DNA of 64,000 nucleotides, taken from Brevundimonas sp. SH203 (GTDB lineage Bacteria > Pseudomonadota > Alphaproteobacteria > Caulobacterales > Caulobacteraceae). The translations under genes were made by a program, and so were the position numbers. Shown here piece after piece: positions 8,012 through 17,197 of the stretch. The DNA lies in the NCBI RefSeq assembly GCF_002157625.1, contig NZ_BDMM01000001.1:682001-746000 (forward strand), written 5' to 3'. Below the pieces are notes generated by a model, which saw only the letters and a list, made by a program, of their open reading frames with translations, did not search any database and was not told the origin of the DNA. Each line of letters starts with the position of its first letter. Within the stretch, counting starts at the first letter, position 1.

Positions 8012-9193
8012 TCAGACGCCGTATTGGCGGAGTTGTTTGAAGATGATGCCGCGCTGAACCTCGCTGGAGCCGCCGAAGATGGTGGCCGAGCGACCCATCA
8101 TGTAGCTCAGCATGATCTCCGGCCCGCCCTGCGGCCCCGCGACGGGGAGGGTTCGGTCTTCCAGCCCGAGGCTCTGGTCGAGTCGGCCCCATTCGCCGAG
8201 CGCCAGCCGGCCGACTTCGGAAATCGCCTGCTCGATTTCGCTGCCGCGCAGCTTGAGCATCGAGGACATGCGGCTTTTCAGCCCCGGATCGGGCGCGGCG
8301 TCAGCCCTATGGATCAGGCATTCCAGCGCCAGAAGATCGACCTCCACCTCGGCGAGCCGTCGAGCGAAGATCGGATCGTCCATCATGACACCGTCGCCCT
8401 CATCGTCCGGTGAAGAAGCCGCTAGCGCCCGGACATGGCCCAGCCGCATGCGCAGATAGGCCGCGCCGGCGACGCCGTTCCGCTCATGCTGCAGAAGATA
8501 TTTCCCGACCGTCCAGCCGTCGTTCTCCGCTCCGACCCGATTTGCGACCGGCACGCGGACGTCGTTGAAGAAGACCTCGTTGAGATGGTGCAGCCCGTCG
8601 ATCGAATGGATCGGTCTGACGGTGATGCCCGGCGTCTTCATGTCCACCAGCAGGAAGGTGATGCCGGCCTGAGGCTTGCCTTCCGACGACGTTCGGACCA
8701 GGCAGAACATCCAGTCTGACCGGTGAGCGTAGCTAGTCCAGATCTTCTGGCCATTGACGACATAGTCGTCGCCGTGGCGCACGGCCTGGGTGCGCAGCGC
8801 GGCCAGATCGGAACCCGCGCCAGGCTCCGAATAACCCTGACACCAGACCACCTCTCCAGACCGAAGAGGCCCCAGGTGCCTCGCCTTCTGCTCGTCCGAT
8901 CCCAGTGCAATCAGGACCGGACCGATCATCTGCAGATTGGGCGACAGCGCCGGGGCGTTGGCGCGCACCAGCTCTTCCTCGAAGATCGCCTGTTGTTCAC
9001 GCGACCAGCCCGTGCCGCCATAGTCTTCGGGCCAGGTCGGAACCGCCCAGCCCCTCCCCGCCAGCCGCTTGTGCCAAGCCTGCTGCAGGTCCACGTCGAG
9101 CAGCATGATGGTGCGCGGCGCCGTCCGCATCTCGGGCGTCAGCGCGGCTTCCAGAAAGGCGCGCACCTCGGCGCGAAAGTCTTGGTCCGACAT
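8012..9193 (-). CDS. Acyl-CoA dehydrogenase (first subunit of a pair)
   Basis: 393 residues from an ATG preceded by GAGGAA. The ACAD signature WCQGYSEPGAGSDLAALRT and the C-terminal FGGSSEVQR are visible. The catalytic Glu of the MCAD-type YEGTSEIQ is Gly here, as in many isovaleryl-CoA-like and steroid-type ACADs that use a Glu elsewhere. It is the first gene of a two-gene minus-strand operon with its partner ACAD. Operator dyad B (9266-9283) lies 73 bases upstream with a GATAAG -10-like box between. Confidence 0.9.
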   Translation of the reverse strand: MSDQDFRAEVRAFLEAALTPEMRTAPRTIMLLDVDLQQAWHKRLAGRGWAVPTWPEDYGGTGWSREQQAIFEEELVRANAPALSPNLQMIGPVLIALGSDEQKARHLGPLRSGEVVWCQGYSEPGAGSDLAALRTQAVRHGDDYVVNGQKIWTSYAHRSDWMFCLVRTSSEGKPQAGITFLLVDMKTPGITVRPIHSIDGLHHLNEVFFNDVRVPVANRVGAENDGWTVGKYLLQHERNGVAGAAYLRMRLGHVRALAASSPDDEGDGVMMDDPIFARRLAEVEVDLLALECLIHRADAAPDPGLKSRMSSMLKLRGSEIEQAISEVGRLALGEWGRLDQSLGLEDRTLPVAGPQGGPEIMLSYMMGRSATIFGGSSEVQRGIIFKQLRQYGV

Positions 9194-9238
9194 CGGGCAT
9201 TCCTCGTGTTCGGCACGCGCCGCGACGATGCCGTGAGC

Positions 9239-9283
9239 CTTATCGTCCTTTTGCCGCTGACATCAGTCCCGGCTGTGTGGGAC
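9239..9283 (-). promoter_or_regulatory. Promoter with operator dyad B for the acyl-CoA dehydrogenase pair
   Basis: GTCCC-GGCTGTGT-GGGAC at 9266-9283. On the minus strand GATAAG (9244-9239) is a -10-like box 33 bp from the dyad centre. The same intergenic region (9194-9423) holds a second dyad for the opposite direction. Confidence 0.6.
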
Positions 9284-9311
9284 ATCGAAGAGGATGAGCC
9301 CCGCCACGGCC

Positions 9312-9356
9312 GTCCCCCATAGACGGGACTGATGTCGGGGACGTTGAAAACTAAAG
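9312..9356 (+). promoter_or_regulatory. Promoter with operator dyad C for the SDR-hydrolase-thiolase-ligase operon
   Basis: GTCCC-CCATAGAC-GGGAC at 9312-9329. ACTAAA at 9350-9355 is a -10-like box 32 bp from the dyad centre. The dyad is 95 bases before the ATG at 9424. Confidence 0.6.
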
Positions 9357-9423
9357 CTGCTGGCGTTCGCGTTCCACGCCGCGATCTCGCCTGACCCGCC
9401 TTGTCTTGAGGAGTGTACCGACC

Positions 9424-10347
9424 ATGGCCGTCAACCTGCAGGGCCGCAGCGCCATCATCACCGGTGCAGGTGCCGGTCTGGGCCGGGAGTATGCGCTTCT
9501 TTTCGCCCGTCTCGGCGCGAAGGTGGTGGTCAACGACCTCGGCGTCAGTCTGAATGGAACCGGCGAAAACGCTTCGGCCGCCGATGCTGTCGTGGATGAA
9601 ATCCGTGCGGCCGGAGGCGAGGCCGTCGCCAACCGGGCCAATATCGCCGATCCGATCGCCGCGCGCGGCGTCGTTCAGGCTGCAATCGACGCATTCGGGC
9701 GGCTGGACATCGTGGTCAACAACGCCGGCATCCTGCGGGACAGCAGCTTTCCCAAGATGACGGACGAAAATTTCACCGACGTCCTGAACGTGCATCTGTT
9801 CGGCGCCTATTACCTGACTCACGCGGCCTGGCCGGTGATGACGGCACAGAAGTACGGCCGCATCGTCTTCACGACTTCTCCAGCCGGGACCAACGGCAAT
9901 TTCGGCCAATCGAACTACGGCGCGGCCAAACTCGGTCTGGTGGGAATGATGAACTGCCTGGCCCTGGAGGGACGCAAGCATGACGTCCTCGTCAACGCGA
10001 TCTCGCCCAGCGCCCTGACCCGGATGACCGAGGGCGTCCCGATGGGGGAGCTGGCCCAATGGCTGCGCGCCGATCTGGTGGCCCCCGCCGTCGCCTGGCT
10101 CTCCAGCGAGGCTTGCACCGAGACCGCCCACATCATCTCAGCGGGAGGCGGGTTCTTCGCGCAGCACCGCATCTTCGAGACGCCCGGCGTACAGTTCGAC
10201 CCCAAGGACGAGATTACCGTCGATATGTTCGATGAGGCCTTCTCAAGGATCGTCGACATCGAGGGCGCCAAGCCCGTCAAGCCGGGGCCGCTCGGGGATC
10301 TTGTACCGCGTCTGATCGCCATGGGGCGCATGAGCGCCGAGGCCTGA
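9424..10347 (+). CDS. SDR-family NAD(P)-dependent dehydrogenase, MFE-2-like
   Basis: 307 residues from the ATG at 9424; a TTG at 9406 is an alternative, but AGGAG lies between the two and favours the ATG. Cofactor motif TGAGAGLG (13-20), NNAG (99-102) and the catalytic Ser152-Tyr165-Lys169 (SNYGAAK) are complete. The length and C-terminal extension resemble the 3-hydroxyacyl-CoA dehydrogenase domain of peroxisomal multifunctional enzyme type 2 and its bacterial relatives. It probably oxidises a 3-hydroxyacyl-CoA or hydroxysteroid-like intermediate. It is the first gene of a four-gene plus-strand operon ending at 14332. Confidence 0.88.
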   Translation: MAVNLQGRSAIITGAGAGLGREYALLFARLGAKVVVNDLGVSLNGTGENASAADAVVDEIRAAGGEAVANRANIADPIAARGVVQAAIDAFGRLDIVVNNAGILRDSSFPKMTDENFTDVLNVHLFGAYYLTHAAWPVMTAQKYGRIVFTTSPAGTNGNFGQSNYGAAKLGLVGMMNCLALEGRKHDVLVNAISPSALTRMTEGVPMGELAQWLRADLVAPAVAWLSSEACTETAHIISAGGGFFAQHRIFETPGVQFDPKDEITVDMFDEAFSRIVDIEGAKPVKPGPLGDLVPRLIAMGRMSAEA

Positions 10348-10348
10348 C

Positions 10349-11527
10349 ATGGCCTTCGAGCTCGACTTTGAATGGGTCCATGTGGCCTATGACGAGACCG
10401 CCAGATTCACCGAGACCTATGGATTCTCCGGCAACCAGGGGGCGGTGAATCTGGAAGGCGTCCGCATCAGACCGAAAGGCGTCCCGTCGGACACCTTGTT
10501 GATCTTCATGCACCCGGCCTCGACTTTGCAGTTGCTGCCCGTTCCGCGCGCCGCAGCCGCCCGAGGCGCGCATGTTCTGTGCGCCGCCAGTCGTTATGCC
10601 AAAAACGATACAGCGGCGATCCTCGAAAAGGTCCTTCTCGATCTCGGAGCCTATATTCGGCACGCCAAGACGACATGGGGCTACCAAAAGGTCGTTCTGG
10701 TGGGCTGGAGCGGCGGCGGGTCCCTGTCCCTGTTCTACCAGTCCCAAGCCGAAGCCCCGACGATCGAGGAGACGCCTGCAGGCGATCCTGTCGATCTGGT
10801 CGGCGCAGGACTGATCCCGGCAGACGCCGTCGTTTTCCAGGCCGCCCACATGTCGCGCAGCCAGTTGCTGGCCGACATCATCGATCCGTCCGTCCGGGAT
10901 GAACTGAACCCCGACGATCGCGACCTCTCGCTGGACATTTACGACCCTGCCACCCCCCATCAGCCGCCCTATCCCGCCGACTTCATCGAGGCCTATCGTT
11001 CGGCCCAGACAGCGCGCATCCGGCGGATCACCGATCGCGTCAAGGAGACGCTGGAAGCGCTCCGTCGACGGAACACGGGCGAGTTGGAACGCGGGTTTAT
11101 CACGCACCGGACCATGGCCGATCCGCGCTTCCTGGATTCGACCCTTGATCCCAACGCGCGCCGTATCGGTTGGTGCTATATGGGCGCGCCCGAGACCGTG
11201 AACAACGGGCCGGTGGGACTGGCGCGCTTCTCCACGCTCAGGTCCTGGCTGTCGCAATGGTCGCTGGACGACAGCAACGGCGACGGCCTGCTGTGCGCCG
11301 CGCGGATGAAGGCGCCCCTCCTGGTCATCGAGAATACGGCGGACGACGCGGTGCCCCAGCCGCACCCGCTCAGGATTTTCGAGGCCTCCGGCTCGGCGGA
11401 CAAGACCTTCGCCGCCATCGAAGGGGCGACCCACTATTACGCGGGCCAACCCGAGTTGCTGGCCCAGGCGACCGACCTCACCCTTGGCTGGTTGGCCCAA
11501 CGCAACCTCTACGATCCCAAATCCTGA
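10349..11527 (+). CDS. Alpha/beta-hydrolase fold protein
   Basis: 392 residues starting 2 bases after the SDR stop. The nucleophile elbow is GWSGG (119-123, Ser121). A late acid (Asp near 332) and His near 362 (EGATHYYAG) complete a plausible triad. There is no signal peptide, so it is cytoplasmic. Next to a thiolase and a CoA ligase it could be a thioesterase, an ester or lactone hydrolase, or a C-C bond hydrolase; sequence alone does not decide. Confidence 0.82.
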   Translation: MAFELDFEWVHVAYDETARFTETYGFSGNQGAVNLEGVRIRPKGVPSDTLLIFMHPASTLQLLPVPRAAAARGAHVLCAASRYAKNDTAAILEKVLLDLGAYIRHAKTTWGYQKVVLVGWSGGGSLSLFYQSQAEAPTIEETPAGDPVDLVGAGLIPADAVVFQAAHMSRSQLLADIIDPSVRDELNPDDRDLSLDIYDPATPHQPPYPADFIEAYRSAQTARIRRITDRVKETLEALRRRNTGELERGFITHRTMADPRFLDSTLDPNARRIGWCYMGAPETVNNGPVGLARFSTLRSWLSQWSLDDSNGDGLLCAARMKAPLLVIENTADDAVPQPHPLRIFEASGSADKTFAAIEGATHYYAGQPELLAQATDLTLGWLAQRNLYDPKS

Positions 11528-11537
11528 AGGACCCGCC

Positions 11538-12707
11538 ATGCCCGCATCCATTATCGGCTGGTCGCACACGCCCTTCGGCAAACATGACGGTGCCTCGCTC
11601 GAAACCCTGATCGTCGACGCCGCCACGGAAGCCCTGGCGCACGCAGGTCTCCAGGCCAGCGAGATCGATGAGATCGTGGTCGCCCATTTCAACAGCGGTT
11701 TCTCGCACCAGAGTTTCGCCGCCGGCCTGGCCCTGCAAGTGTCGCCCGACCTCCGATTCAAGCCGGCGACCCGTGTCGAGAACGCCTGCGCATCCGGGTC
11801 TGCCGCCGTCCACCAGGGAATTCGCGCCATCGAAGCCGGTCGGGCGCGGGCGGTTCTGGTGGTTGGGGTCGAGAAGATGACCGACACCCGTGGCGAAGCA
11901 GTGGGCCAAAACCTGCTGGGCGCCTCCTATATTGTCGAAGACGGCCAGGTCCGGGGCGGCTTCGCGGGACTGTTCGGCCAGATCGCCCAGGCCTATTTCG
12001 ACCGATACGGGGATCAGTCCGACGCCCTCGCCATGATCGCCGCCAAGAACCACCGGAACGGGGTGAACAACCCTTGGGCGCAACTCCGAAAGGACCTGGG
12101 CTACGAATTCTGTCGCACCGAAAGCGAGCGAAATCCCCTTGTCGCAGGTCCTCTGAAACGCACCGATTGTTCGCCGGTGTCCGACGGGGCCGCCGCAATG
12201 GTTCTCGCTGGCGACGAACTGGCGCGGCGGTCGGCGCGTGCGGTCGGCTTCCGGGGCGCGGCGCATGTTCAGGACTTCATGCCGATGTCCCGTCGCGATC
12301 CGATCCTTTTCGAAGGCTGCGCCGAGGCGTGGAGACAGGCTTTCGACCAGGCCGGAGTCGCTCTTGATGATCTCAGCTTCGTGGAGACCCACGACTGTTT
12401 CACCATCGCCGAACTCATCGAGTACGAGGCCATGGGGCTAACGCCTCGCGGCCAGGGCGCGGTCGCGATCAAGGAGGGATGGACGCAGATGGACGGCAAG
12501 CTGCCGATCAATCCATCCGGCGGTCTGAAGGCGAAGGGCCATCCGATCGGCGCCACCGGCGTGTCCATGCATGTCCTGTCCGCAATGCAGCTTTGCGGGG
12601 TTGCGCCAGACGGCATGCAGGTGCCCTCGCCAAGCCTCGCCGGGGTCTTCAACATGGGCGGCACCGCGGTGGCCAACTACGCTAGCATTCTGGAACGCAC
12701 ACGCTGA
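11538..12707 (+). CDS. Thiolase (acetyl-CoA acyltransferase, SCP2-thiolase-like)
   Basis: 389 residues from the ATG at 11538 with GAAGGA upstream; an upstream in-frame start at 11484 lies inside the hydrolase gene. Unlike the thiolase-like protein at 2108-3280, this one keeps the nucleophile Cys84 (ACASGS) and the GHPIGATG motif (334-341). The second Cys of classical CxGGG thiolases is absent, as in SCP2-type thiolases. It would carry out thiolytic cleavage of a 3-oxoacyl-CoA. Its stop overlaps the ligase start by one base. Confidence 0.92.
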   Translation: MPASIIGWSHTPFGKHDGASLETLIVDAATEALAHAGLQASEIDEIVVAHFNSGFSHQSFAAGLALQVSPDLRFKPATRVENACASGSAAVHQGIRAIEAGRARAVLVVGVEKMTDTRGEAVGQNLLGASYIVEDGQVRGGFAGLFGQIAQAYFDRYGDQSDALAMIAAKNHRNGVNNPWAQLRKDLGYEFCRTESERNPLVAGPLKRTDCSPVSDGAAAMVLAGDELARRSARAVGFRGAAHVQDFMPMSRRDPILFEGCAEAWRQAFDQAGVALDDLSFVETHDCFTIAELIEYEAMGLTPRGQGAVAIKEGWTQMDGKLPINPSGGLKAKGHPIGATGVSMHVLSAMQLCGVAPDGMQVPSPSLAGVFNMGGTAVANYASILERTR

Positions 12708-14332
12708 TGACCGCCGACATGCTGACACCCGCCCACGGCGTGGCAACGCCGGATCACGCCGATGGTCTGGCCCTTTTCACAGCGGCGGTTCGGGCCGCGC
12801 CCGATCGCCCCTGCGTCCACTACTTCGATGCGACCTTGACCTATGCGGACATCGACCTCGCCAGCGACAGGCTGGCTGCGGCGTTCCAGGGCGCGGGCGT
12901 GATCAAGGGCGATCGCGTCGCCGGATACATGCAGAATATTCCGCAGTTCCTGATCGTCCTGATCGCGACCTGGAAATGCGGTGGCGTTTTCGTGTCAGTC
13001 AACCCGATGAACCGCAGCCGGGAATTGGGATTGATTCTGGATGACGCCACGCCCCGCGTGCTGGTGATGGAATCGGCCCTGATGGAGGCGGCGTATGATC
13101 GGCTGGAGCTGAACGTACACCGGCCGTCCCTGGTCCTGAGCACGTCCGGTTGGGCCTTTCAGAGCGCGCCGGACACGCGGCTCTTCGTCGGCCCACCGCC
13201 GCCGACACCGGCAGGAACGACGGACCTTTTCGACTTCATGGGCGCGGCCGATACGAAACCAACGCCGGTATCCATCGCGCCCGACGACGTCGCGATGCTC
13301 GTCTATACGTCCGGCACCAGTGGTCGGCCGAAGGGCGCGATCAACCTGCACAGGGGCGTCGCCTGGGGCGGGCAGTTGTCGCGGACGTCGCAGGACCTCC
13401 CGGACCACGTCACGACTCTGGCCATAGCCCCCCTGTTCCATATCGCCGGCCTGATCATGACGGCCGCAAGCACCATCCACGCCAAGGGCGCCCTGATCCT
13501 GAGCTACCGATTCGATCCGGCCATCGTGATCGAGGCCATCGCGCGCCATAGGCCGCAGACGACCTCGGGGTCGGTCACGGTCTATATCGCCCTGATGAAT
13601 GCGCCGGGCGCGACGGGAGACATCCTGTCCAGCATCACCAAGCCCTTCAGCGGCGGCGCCCCGGTGCCGGTGTCCGTCGTTGAGCAGTACCTGAACTATT
13701 CAGGGTGCATGCTGAGGACGGGATACGGCCTCACCGAGACGACCGGCGGCGCCTTCATGGAGCCGACCGATGGATCGCGGAAGATCGATCCAGCCACAAA
13801 CACCCTGTCGGTCGGCAAGCCTGTCGCCACGTTCCGGGTCCATATCCTGGACGACGACGGCGCCCCTCTGCCCGCTGGCGAAGCCGGAGAGATCGTCTTG
13901 TCGGGGCCGGCCGTGTCGCCGGGCTATTGGAACGATCCGGCAGTCACCGCCGAGGCGATGCGCCCGGAAGGCTTCCATACTGGCGACGTCGGATTTCTGG
14001 ACGAGGATGGATGGCTGTTCATCATCGACCGCAAGAAGGACATGATCATCGCCGGCGGCTACAAGATCTGGCCGCGCGAAGTCGAAGACGTGATCTACAG
14101 CCACCCCGCCGTGAGAGAAGCGGCGGTGATCGGCGTGGCCGACGACTATCGCGGAGAGACTGTGAAGGCGATCGTCAGCCTGAGGCCCGGCGCCGCGCTG
14201 GAGCCGGCCGATTTGATCGCCTTCTGCAAGGCGCGCATGGCCGCCTACAAATACCCGCGCCTGGTCGAAATCATCGCAGACCTGCCCAAGAGTCCGGCAG
14301 GCAAGATCCTGAAGCGCGAACTCAAATCCTGA
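12707..14332 (+). CDS. AMP-dependent acyl-CoA synthetase/ligase
   Basis: 541 residues, standard for the ANL family. Phosphate-binding loop YTSGTSGRPKG (200-210), adenine motif GYGLTETTG, and the A10 catalytic lysine Lys533 near the C-terminus (PAGKILKREL). It adenylates a carboxylic acid and transfers it to CoA, the entry step to the beta-oxidation enzymes encoded around it. It is the last gene of the operon from 9424 and is followed by a strong terminator at 14351. The acid is not predictable. Confidence 0.93.
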   Translation: MTADMLTPAHGVATPDHADGLALFTAAVRAAPDRPCVHYFDATLTYADIDLASDRLAAAFQGAGVIKGDRVAGYMQNIPQFLIVLIATWKCGGVFVSVNPMNRSRELGLILDDATPRVLVMESALMEAAYDRLELNVHRPSLVLSTSGWAFQSAPDTRLFVGPPPPTPAGTTDLFDFMGAADTKPTPVSIAPDDVAMLVYTSGTSGRPKGAINLHRGVAWGGQLSRTSQDLPDHVTTLAIAPLFHIAGLIMTAASTIHAKGALILSYRFDPAIVIEAIARHRPQTTSGSVTVYIALMNAPGATGDILSSITKPFSGGAPVPVSVVEQYLNYSGCMLRTGYGLTETTGGAFMEPTDGSRKIDPATNTLSVGKPVATFRVHILDDDGAPLPAGEAGEIVLSGPAVSPGYWNDPAVTAEAMRPEGFHTGDVGFLDEDGWLFIIDRKKDMIIAGGYKIWPREVEDVIYSHPAVREAAVIGVADDYRGETVKAIVSLRPGAALEPADLIAFCKARMAAYKYPRLVEIIADLPKSPAGKILKRELKS

Positions 14333-14350
14333 AGATGAGACGCCCAGACG

Positions 14351-14384
14351 AAAGGCCCGGCGATCTCTTCGCCGGGCCTTTTTA
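14351..14384 (+). terminator. Rho-independent terminator after the acyl-CoA ligase
   Basis: A perfect 13-bp stem (AAAGGCCCGGCGA, 14351-14363, pairing with 14369-14381), a 5-base TCTCT loop and a T tract on the plus strand. It closes the 9424-14332 operon. The remaining bases to 14494 show no gene. Confidence 0.92.
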
Positions 14385-14494
14385 TGTGGACAATGTCGAC
14401 CTATTCGATGTCGGACGGCATGCGGCGACCCGCGCGAGTGCAGATGAAGGCCCGACCGCGAGCCGAGCTCGAACCCGCGGTATGATGTGAAATT

Positions 14495-15316
14495 TCAGGC
14501 GGTATAGACGCCCGCCTCAAGCAGACGCTTCGACTGCAGGTCGGCGCCGCCGTGACGGTTGAAATATCCGACGGACAGGGCGCCATCGACGGGCAGGATG
14601 ACCCCGCTCTGATAGGCTGCGGCATCGCTGAGAAAGCCCAGGCAGGCGTGGGCGATGTCATCCACCTCGCCGATCCGTCCCATCGGCGTGCGGTCGGTGA
14701 CGACGTCGAAGAAGTAGTCGGGCAGTCCTCGCCGAACGAGCGGCGTATCGACGATGGTCGGCGCCACGGCGTTCACCCGCACCCCGTGGCGGCCCCATTC
14801 CAGGGCCAGGTTCTTCACCATGCCGTGGACGGCGTATTTTGAGGTCGAATAGGCGATGCGGCCGGCATGCGCGCCCATTCCATCCAGCGAACCGATGACC
14901 ACGATCGAACCACTTCCTCGCGCGATCATCCCGCGTCCAAAGGCCTGACAACACAGGAAGGCGCCCAGGACGTTCACATCCATGACGCGGTTCCAGTCCT
15001 CCACGGAATAGGTTTCGGCCGGGGCCGCGAACGACGTCCCGGCGCAGGCGACCAGGCCGTGAACGTCCCCGAACCGGTCCAAGGTCCGCTCTGCGGCGGC
15101 CGCGACCGCATCCGGGTCCGCCACGTCTGCGGGGATGCCGAGCACCTTGACGCCTGTCTTCTCGACCTCGGCGACGACCTCCGCGATCCGGTCCTCGCTC
15201 AGGTCCATAAGCGCGATGTCGGCACCGGCGACGGCCAGACGCCGAACCGTCGCCAGACCGATGCCCGACGCGCCGCCCGTCACCACCACCGTCCGGCCTG
15301 CGAGCCCATAATCCAT
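14495..15316 (-). CDS. SDR-family oxidoreductase
   Basis: 273 residues from the ATG at 15316 with AGGAGG upstream; a longer frame to 15397 has no such site. TGGASGIG (13-20) binds NAD(P), and YSTSK carries the catalytic Tyr and Lys. A classical SDR, probably oxidising a secondary alcohol of the pathway substrate. Single minus-strand gene, divergent from the KstD-like flavoprotein across a region holding dyad F. Confidence 0.9.
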   Translation of the reverse strand: MDYGLAGRTVVVTGGASGIGLATVRRLAVAGADIALMDLSEDRIAEVVAEVEKTGVKVLGIPADVADPDAVAAAAERTLDRFGDVHGLVACAGTSFAAPAETYSVEDWNRVMDVNVLGAFLCCQAFGRGMIARGSGSIVVIGSLDGMGAHAGRIAYSTSKYAVHGMVKNLALEWGRHGVRVNAVAPTIVDTPLVRRGLPDYFFDVVTDRTPMGRIGEVDDIAHACLGFLSDAAAYQSGVILPVDGALSVGYFNRHGGADLQSKRLLEAGVYTA

Positions 15317-15395
15317 GATCGCCTCCTCACGACGGCCCTTTCTAAAGCGGGAGCCCTGCACGCTCGCAGACTTCCGCCAGGCCGTTGAGAGGACC

Positions 15396-15413
15396 ATCCC
15401 CTCCGAAGGGGAC
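15396..15413. promoter_or_regulatory. Operator-like dyad F (one mismatch)
   Basis: ATCCC-CTCCGAAG-GGGAC, matching the GTCCC-N8-GGGAC dyads of the other island promoters except for the first base. It lies 74 bases before the flavoprotein ATG and 80 before the SDR ATG on the other strand. I see no convincing -10 box at the spacing found in the other promoters. Confidence 0.45.
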
Positions 15414-15486
15414 GCGGGGCGCCCCGTTGGGCGGGGACAGACCCCCCGCAGCGCATGGCGGACGATGGGGCCTGAAAGGAACCGCC

Positions 15487-17157
15487 ATGTTTCCCAATAC
15501 AGTCGACGTCATCATCGTGGGGTCCGGCGCGGGCGGTCTGACCGCCGGCGTCACCGCCGCACATCACGGCCTGTCGGTGCTGGTGCTGGAAAAGGCCGAC
15601 GCAATCGGAGGCACGACCGCCTGGTCGGGCGGCGGCGTCTGGATTCCGACCAATCATCTCATGGAGGCCGCAGGCGAGCCGGACAGCCCGGAAAAGGCGC
15701 AGACCTACATCCAGGCGGTGCTCGGCAATCACTACGACAGCGGGATGGCGCGCGCCTTCGTGCGGCACGCCGCCGATGCGGTGCGGTTCCTTGAGACGGA
15801 GACGCCGTCCGTGCGTTTCGTCAGCTACGCAGGTTCGGACTATCATCCCGATCTGCCGGGCGCGGCACACAAGGCGCGCACCCTTCTGCCCAAACCGTTC
15901 GACGGTCGCCGCCTGGGCCCGTGGCTGAAGCGTCTGCGGCGCCCCAAGCCTGAGATGACCGTCTTCAACGGCATGCAGATCGAGACGGCGGAGATACGCG
16001 ACTTCCAGAACATCCTGCGGTCGCCATCCGCCTTCCTGCGCTGCTTCGGATTGATGGCGCGATACGGGAAGGATGTCGTCGTTCACGGCCGAGGCACGCG
16101 GATGATCCGGGGGACCGCCCTGGCCGCCGCCATGCTGGAAGCGGCGCTGGACAAGGGTGTGGATATTCGTACCGGCGTGACCGTGCGCGGGCTGGTGCGC
16201 CAGGGGAAGCGGGTTGCGGGGGTCGAGGTGGAGACCGTGTCCGGCAGGATAACGATCAACGCGCGGCGCGGCGTCGTCCTGGCGACCGGTGGCCTCTCCG
16301 CTAGTCCTGAGCTGCGTTCCACCCTCATCCCTGACGCGGCGCATCACCAGCAGGTGCTTCCCCGAGAGAACACCGGCGACGGAGCCGTCTATGCGCGCGA
16401 CGTCGGTGCGGTTCTGGGCGGTGACGTCGGCTCCAACGCCATCTTCGCGCCGGCCTCAAGCCGAAGGCTCAAGTCCGGCGAAACGAGCGTCTATCCGCAC
16501 TTCGGCTTCGACCGCTGCAAGCCCGGCGCCCTGATCGTGGGGGCGGACGGCCGTCGTTTCGTCAACGAAGGCGAGTCCTACCACACCCTGGTCAAGCGCA
16601 TGCACGAGCGAGGCGTTTCGCCCGCCTGGCTGATCGGGGACCACCCCTTCCTTCGCGCCTATGGCATGGGCATGGCCCGTGCAGCCCCCTATCCCTACAA
16701 GTCCTTCGTTCGCGAGGGTTATCTGATCCAGGCCGACACCCTGGAAGCGCTGGCGGCGAAAATCGGCGTGAACCCGAAAGGGTTGCTCGAAAGCGCCGCC
16801 AACATGAACCGTTATGCCGCATCCGGCATCGACGAGGAGTTCGGTAAGGGATCGGACATCTACACGCGCGTTCTGGGTGACGCCGAGCACGGGCCGAACC
16901 CCAGCCTGGGACAGATCCGCACCGCCCCCTTCTATGCACTGGCGTTGCGCCCGACCGATGTCGGGGCCAGCCTGGGGATCGCCATCAACGCCGATGGACA
17001 GGCCGTGGACGCGAACGGCGCCCCGATCGCCGGCCTCTATGCAGCAGGACTGGACGCCCACGCCGCCCTGCGCGGCTACTACCCCGGGGCGGGAACCCAG
17101 ATCGGTCAAGCCATCGCCTTCGGCTACGCCGCCGGTCGGGCCTTGAGCAGAACCTGA
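15487..17157 (+). CDS. FAD-binding dehydrogenase of the KstD/fumarate-reductase flavoprotein family
   Basis: 556 residues from the ATG at 15487 (AAAGGA upstream). FAD dinucleotide motif VGSGAGG (11-17), the GGTTAWSGGGVW segment, and the C-terminal GYYPGAGTQIGQA typical of 3-ketosteroid dehydrogenases and related flavoproteins. Such enzymes introduce or remove a double bond next to a ketone in a ring. The family supports, but does not prove, a polycyclic or alicyclic substrate. Transcribed alone. Confidence 0.88.
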   Translation: MFPNTVDVIIVGSGAGGLTAGVTAAHHGLSVLVLEKADAIGGTTAWSGGGVWIPTNHLMEAAGEPDSPEKAQTYIQAVLGNHYDSGMARAFVRHAADAVRFLETETPSVRFVSYAGSDYHPDLPGAAHKARTLLPKPFDGRRLGPWLKRLRRPKPEMTVFNGMQIETAEIRDFQNILRSPSAFLRCFGLMARYGKDVVVHGRGTRMIRGTALAAAMLEAALDKGVDIRTGVTVRGLVRQGKRVAGVEVETVSGRITINARRGVVLATGGLSASPELRSTLIPDAAHHQQVLPRENTGDGAVYARDVGAVLGGDVGSNAIFAPASSRRLKSGETSVYPHFGFDRCKPGALIVGADGRRFVNEGESYHTLVKRMHERGVSPAWLIGDHPFLRAYGMGMARAAPYPYKSFVREGYLIQADTLEALAAKIGVNPKGLLESAANMNRYAASGIDEEFGKGSDIYTRVLGDAEHGPNPSLGQIRTAPFYALALRPTDVGASLGIAINADGQAVDANGAPIAGLYAAGLDAHAALRGYYPGAGTQIGQAIAFGYAAGRALSRT

Positions 17158-17197
17158 GGCGCGCCGGCGGCGGCCCCGGCCACCGTCTTTCGCAGGT

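Noticed and set aside
14401..14661. Small frame on the minus strand beyond the SDR end
   Set aside because: It overlaps the SDR coding region in another frame, has no ribosome site and no motif.
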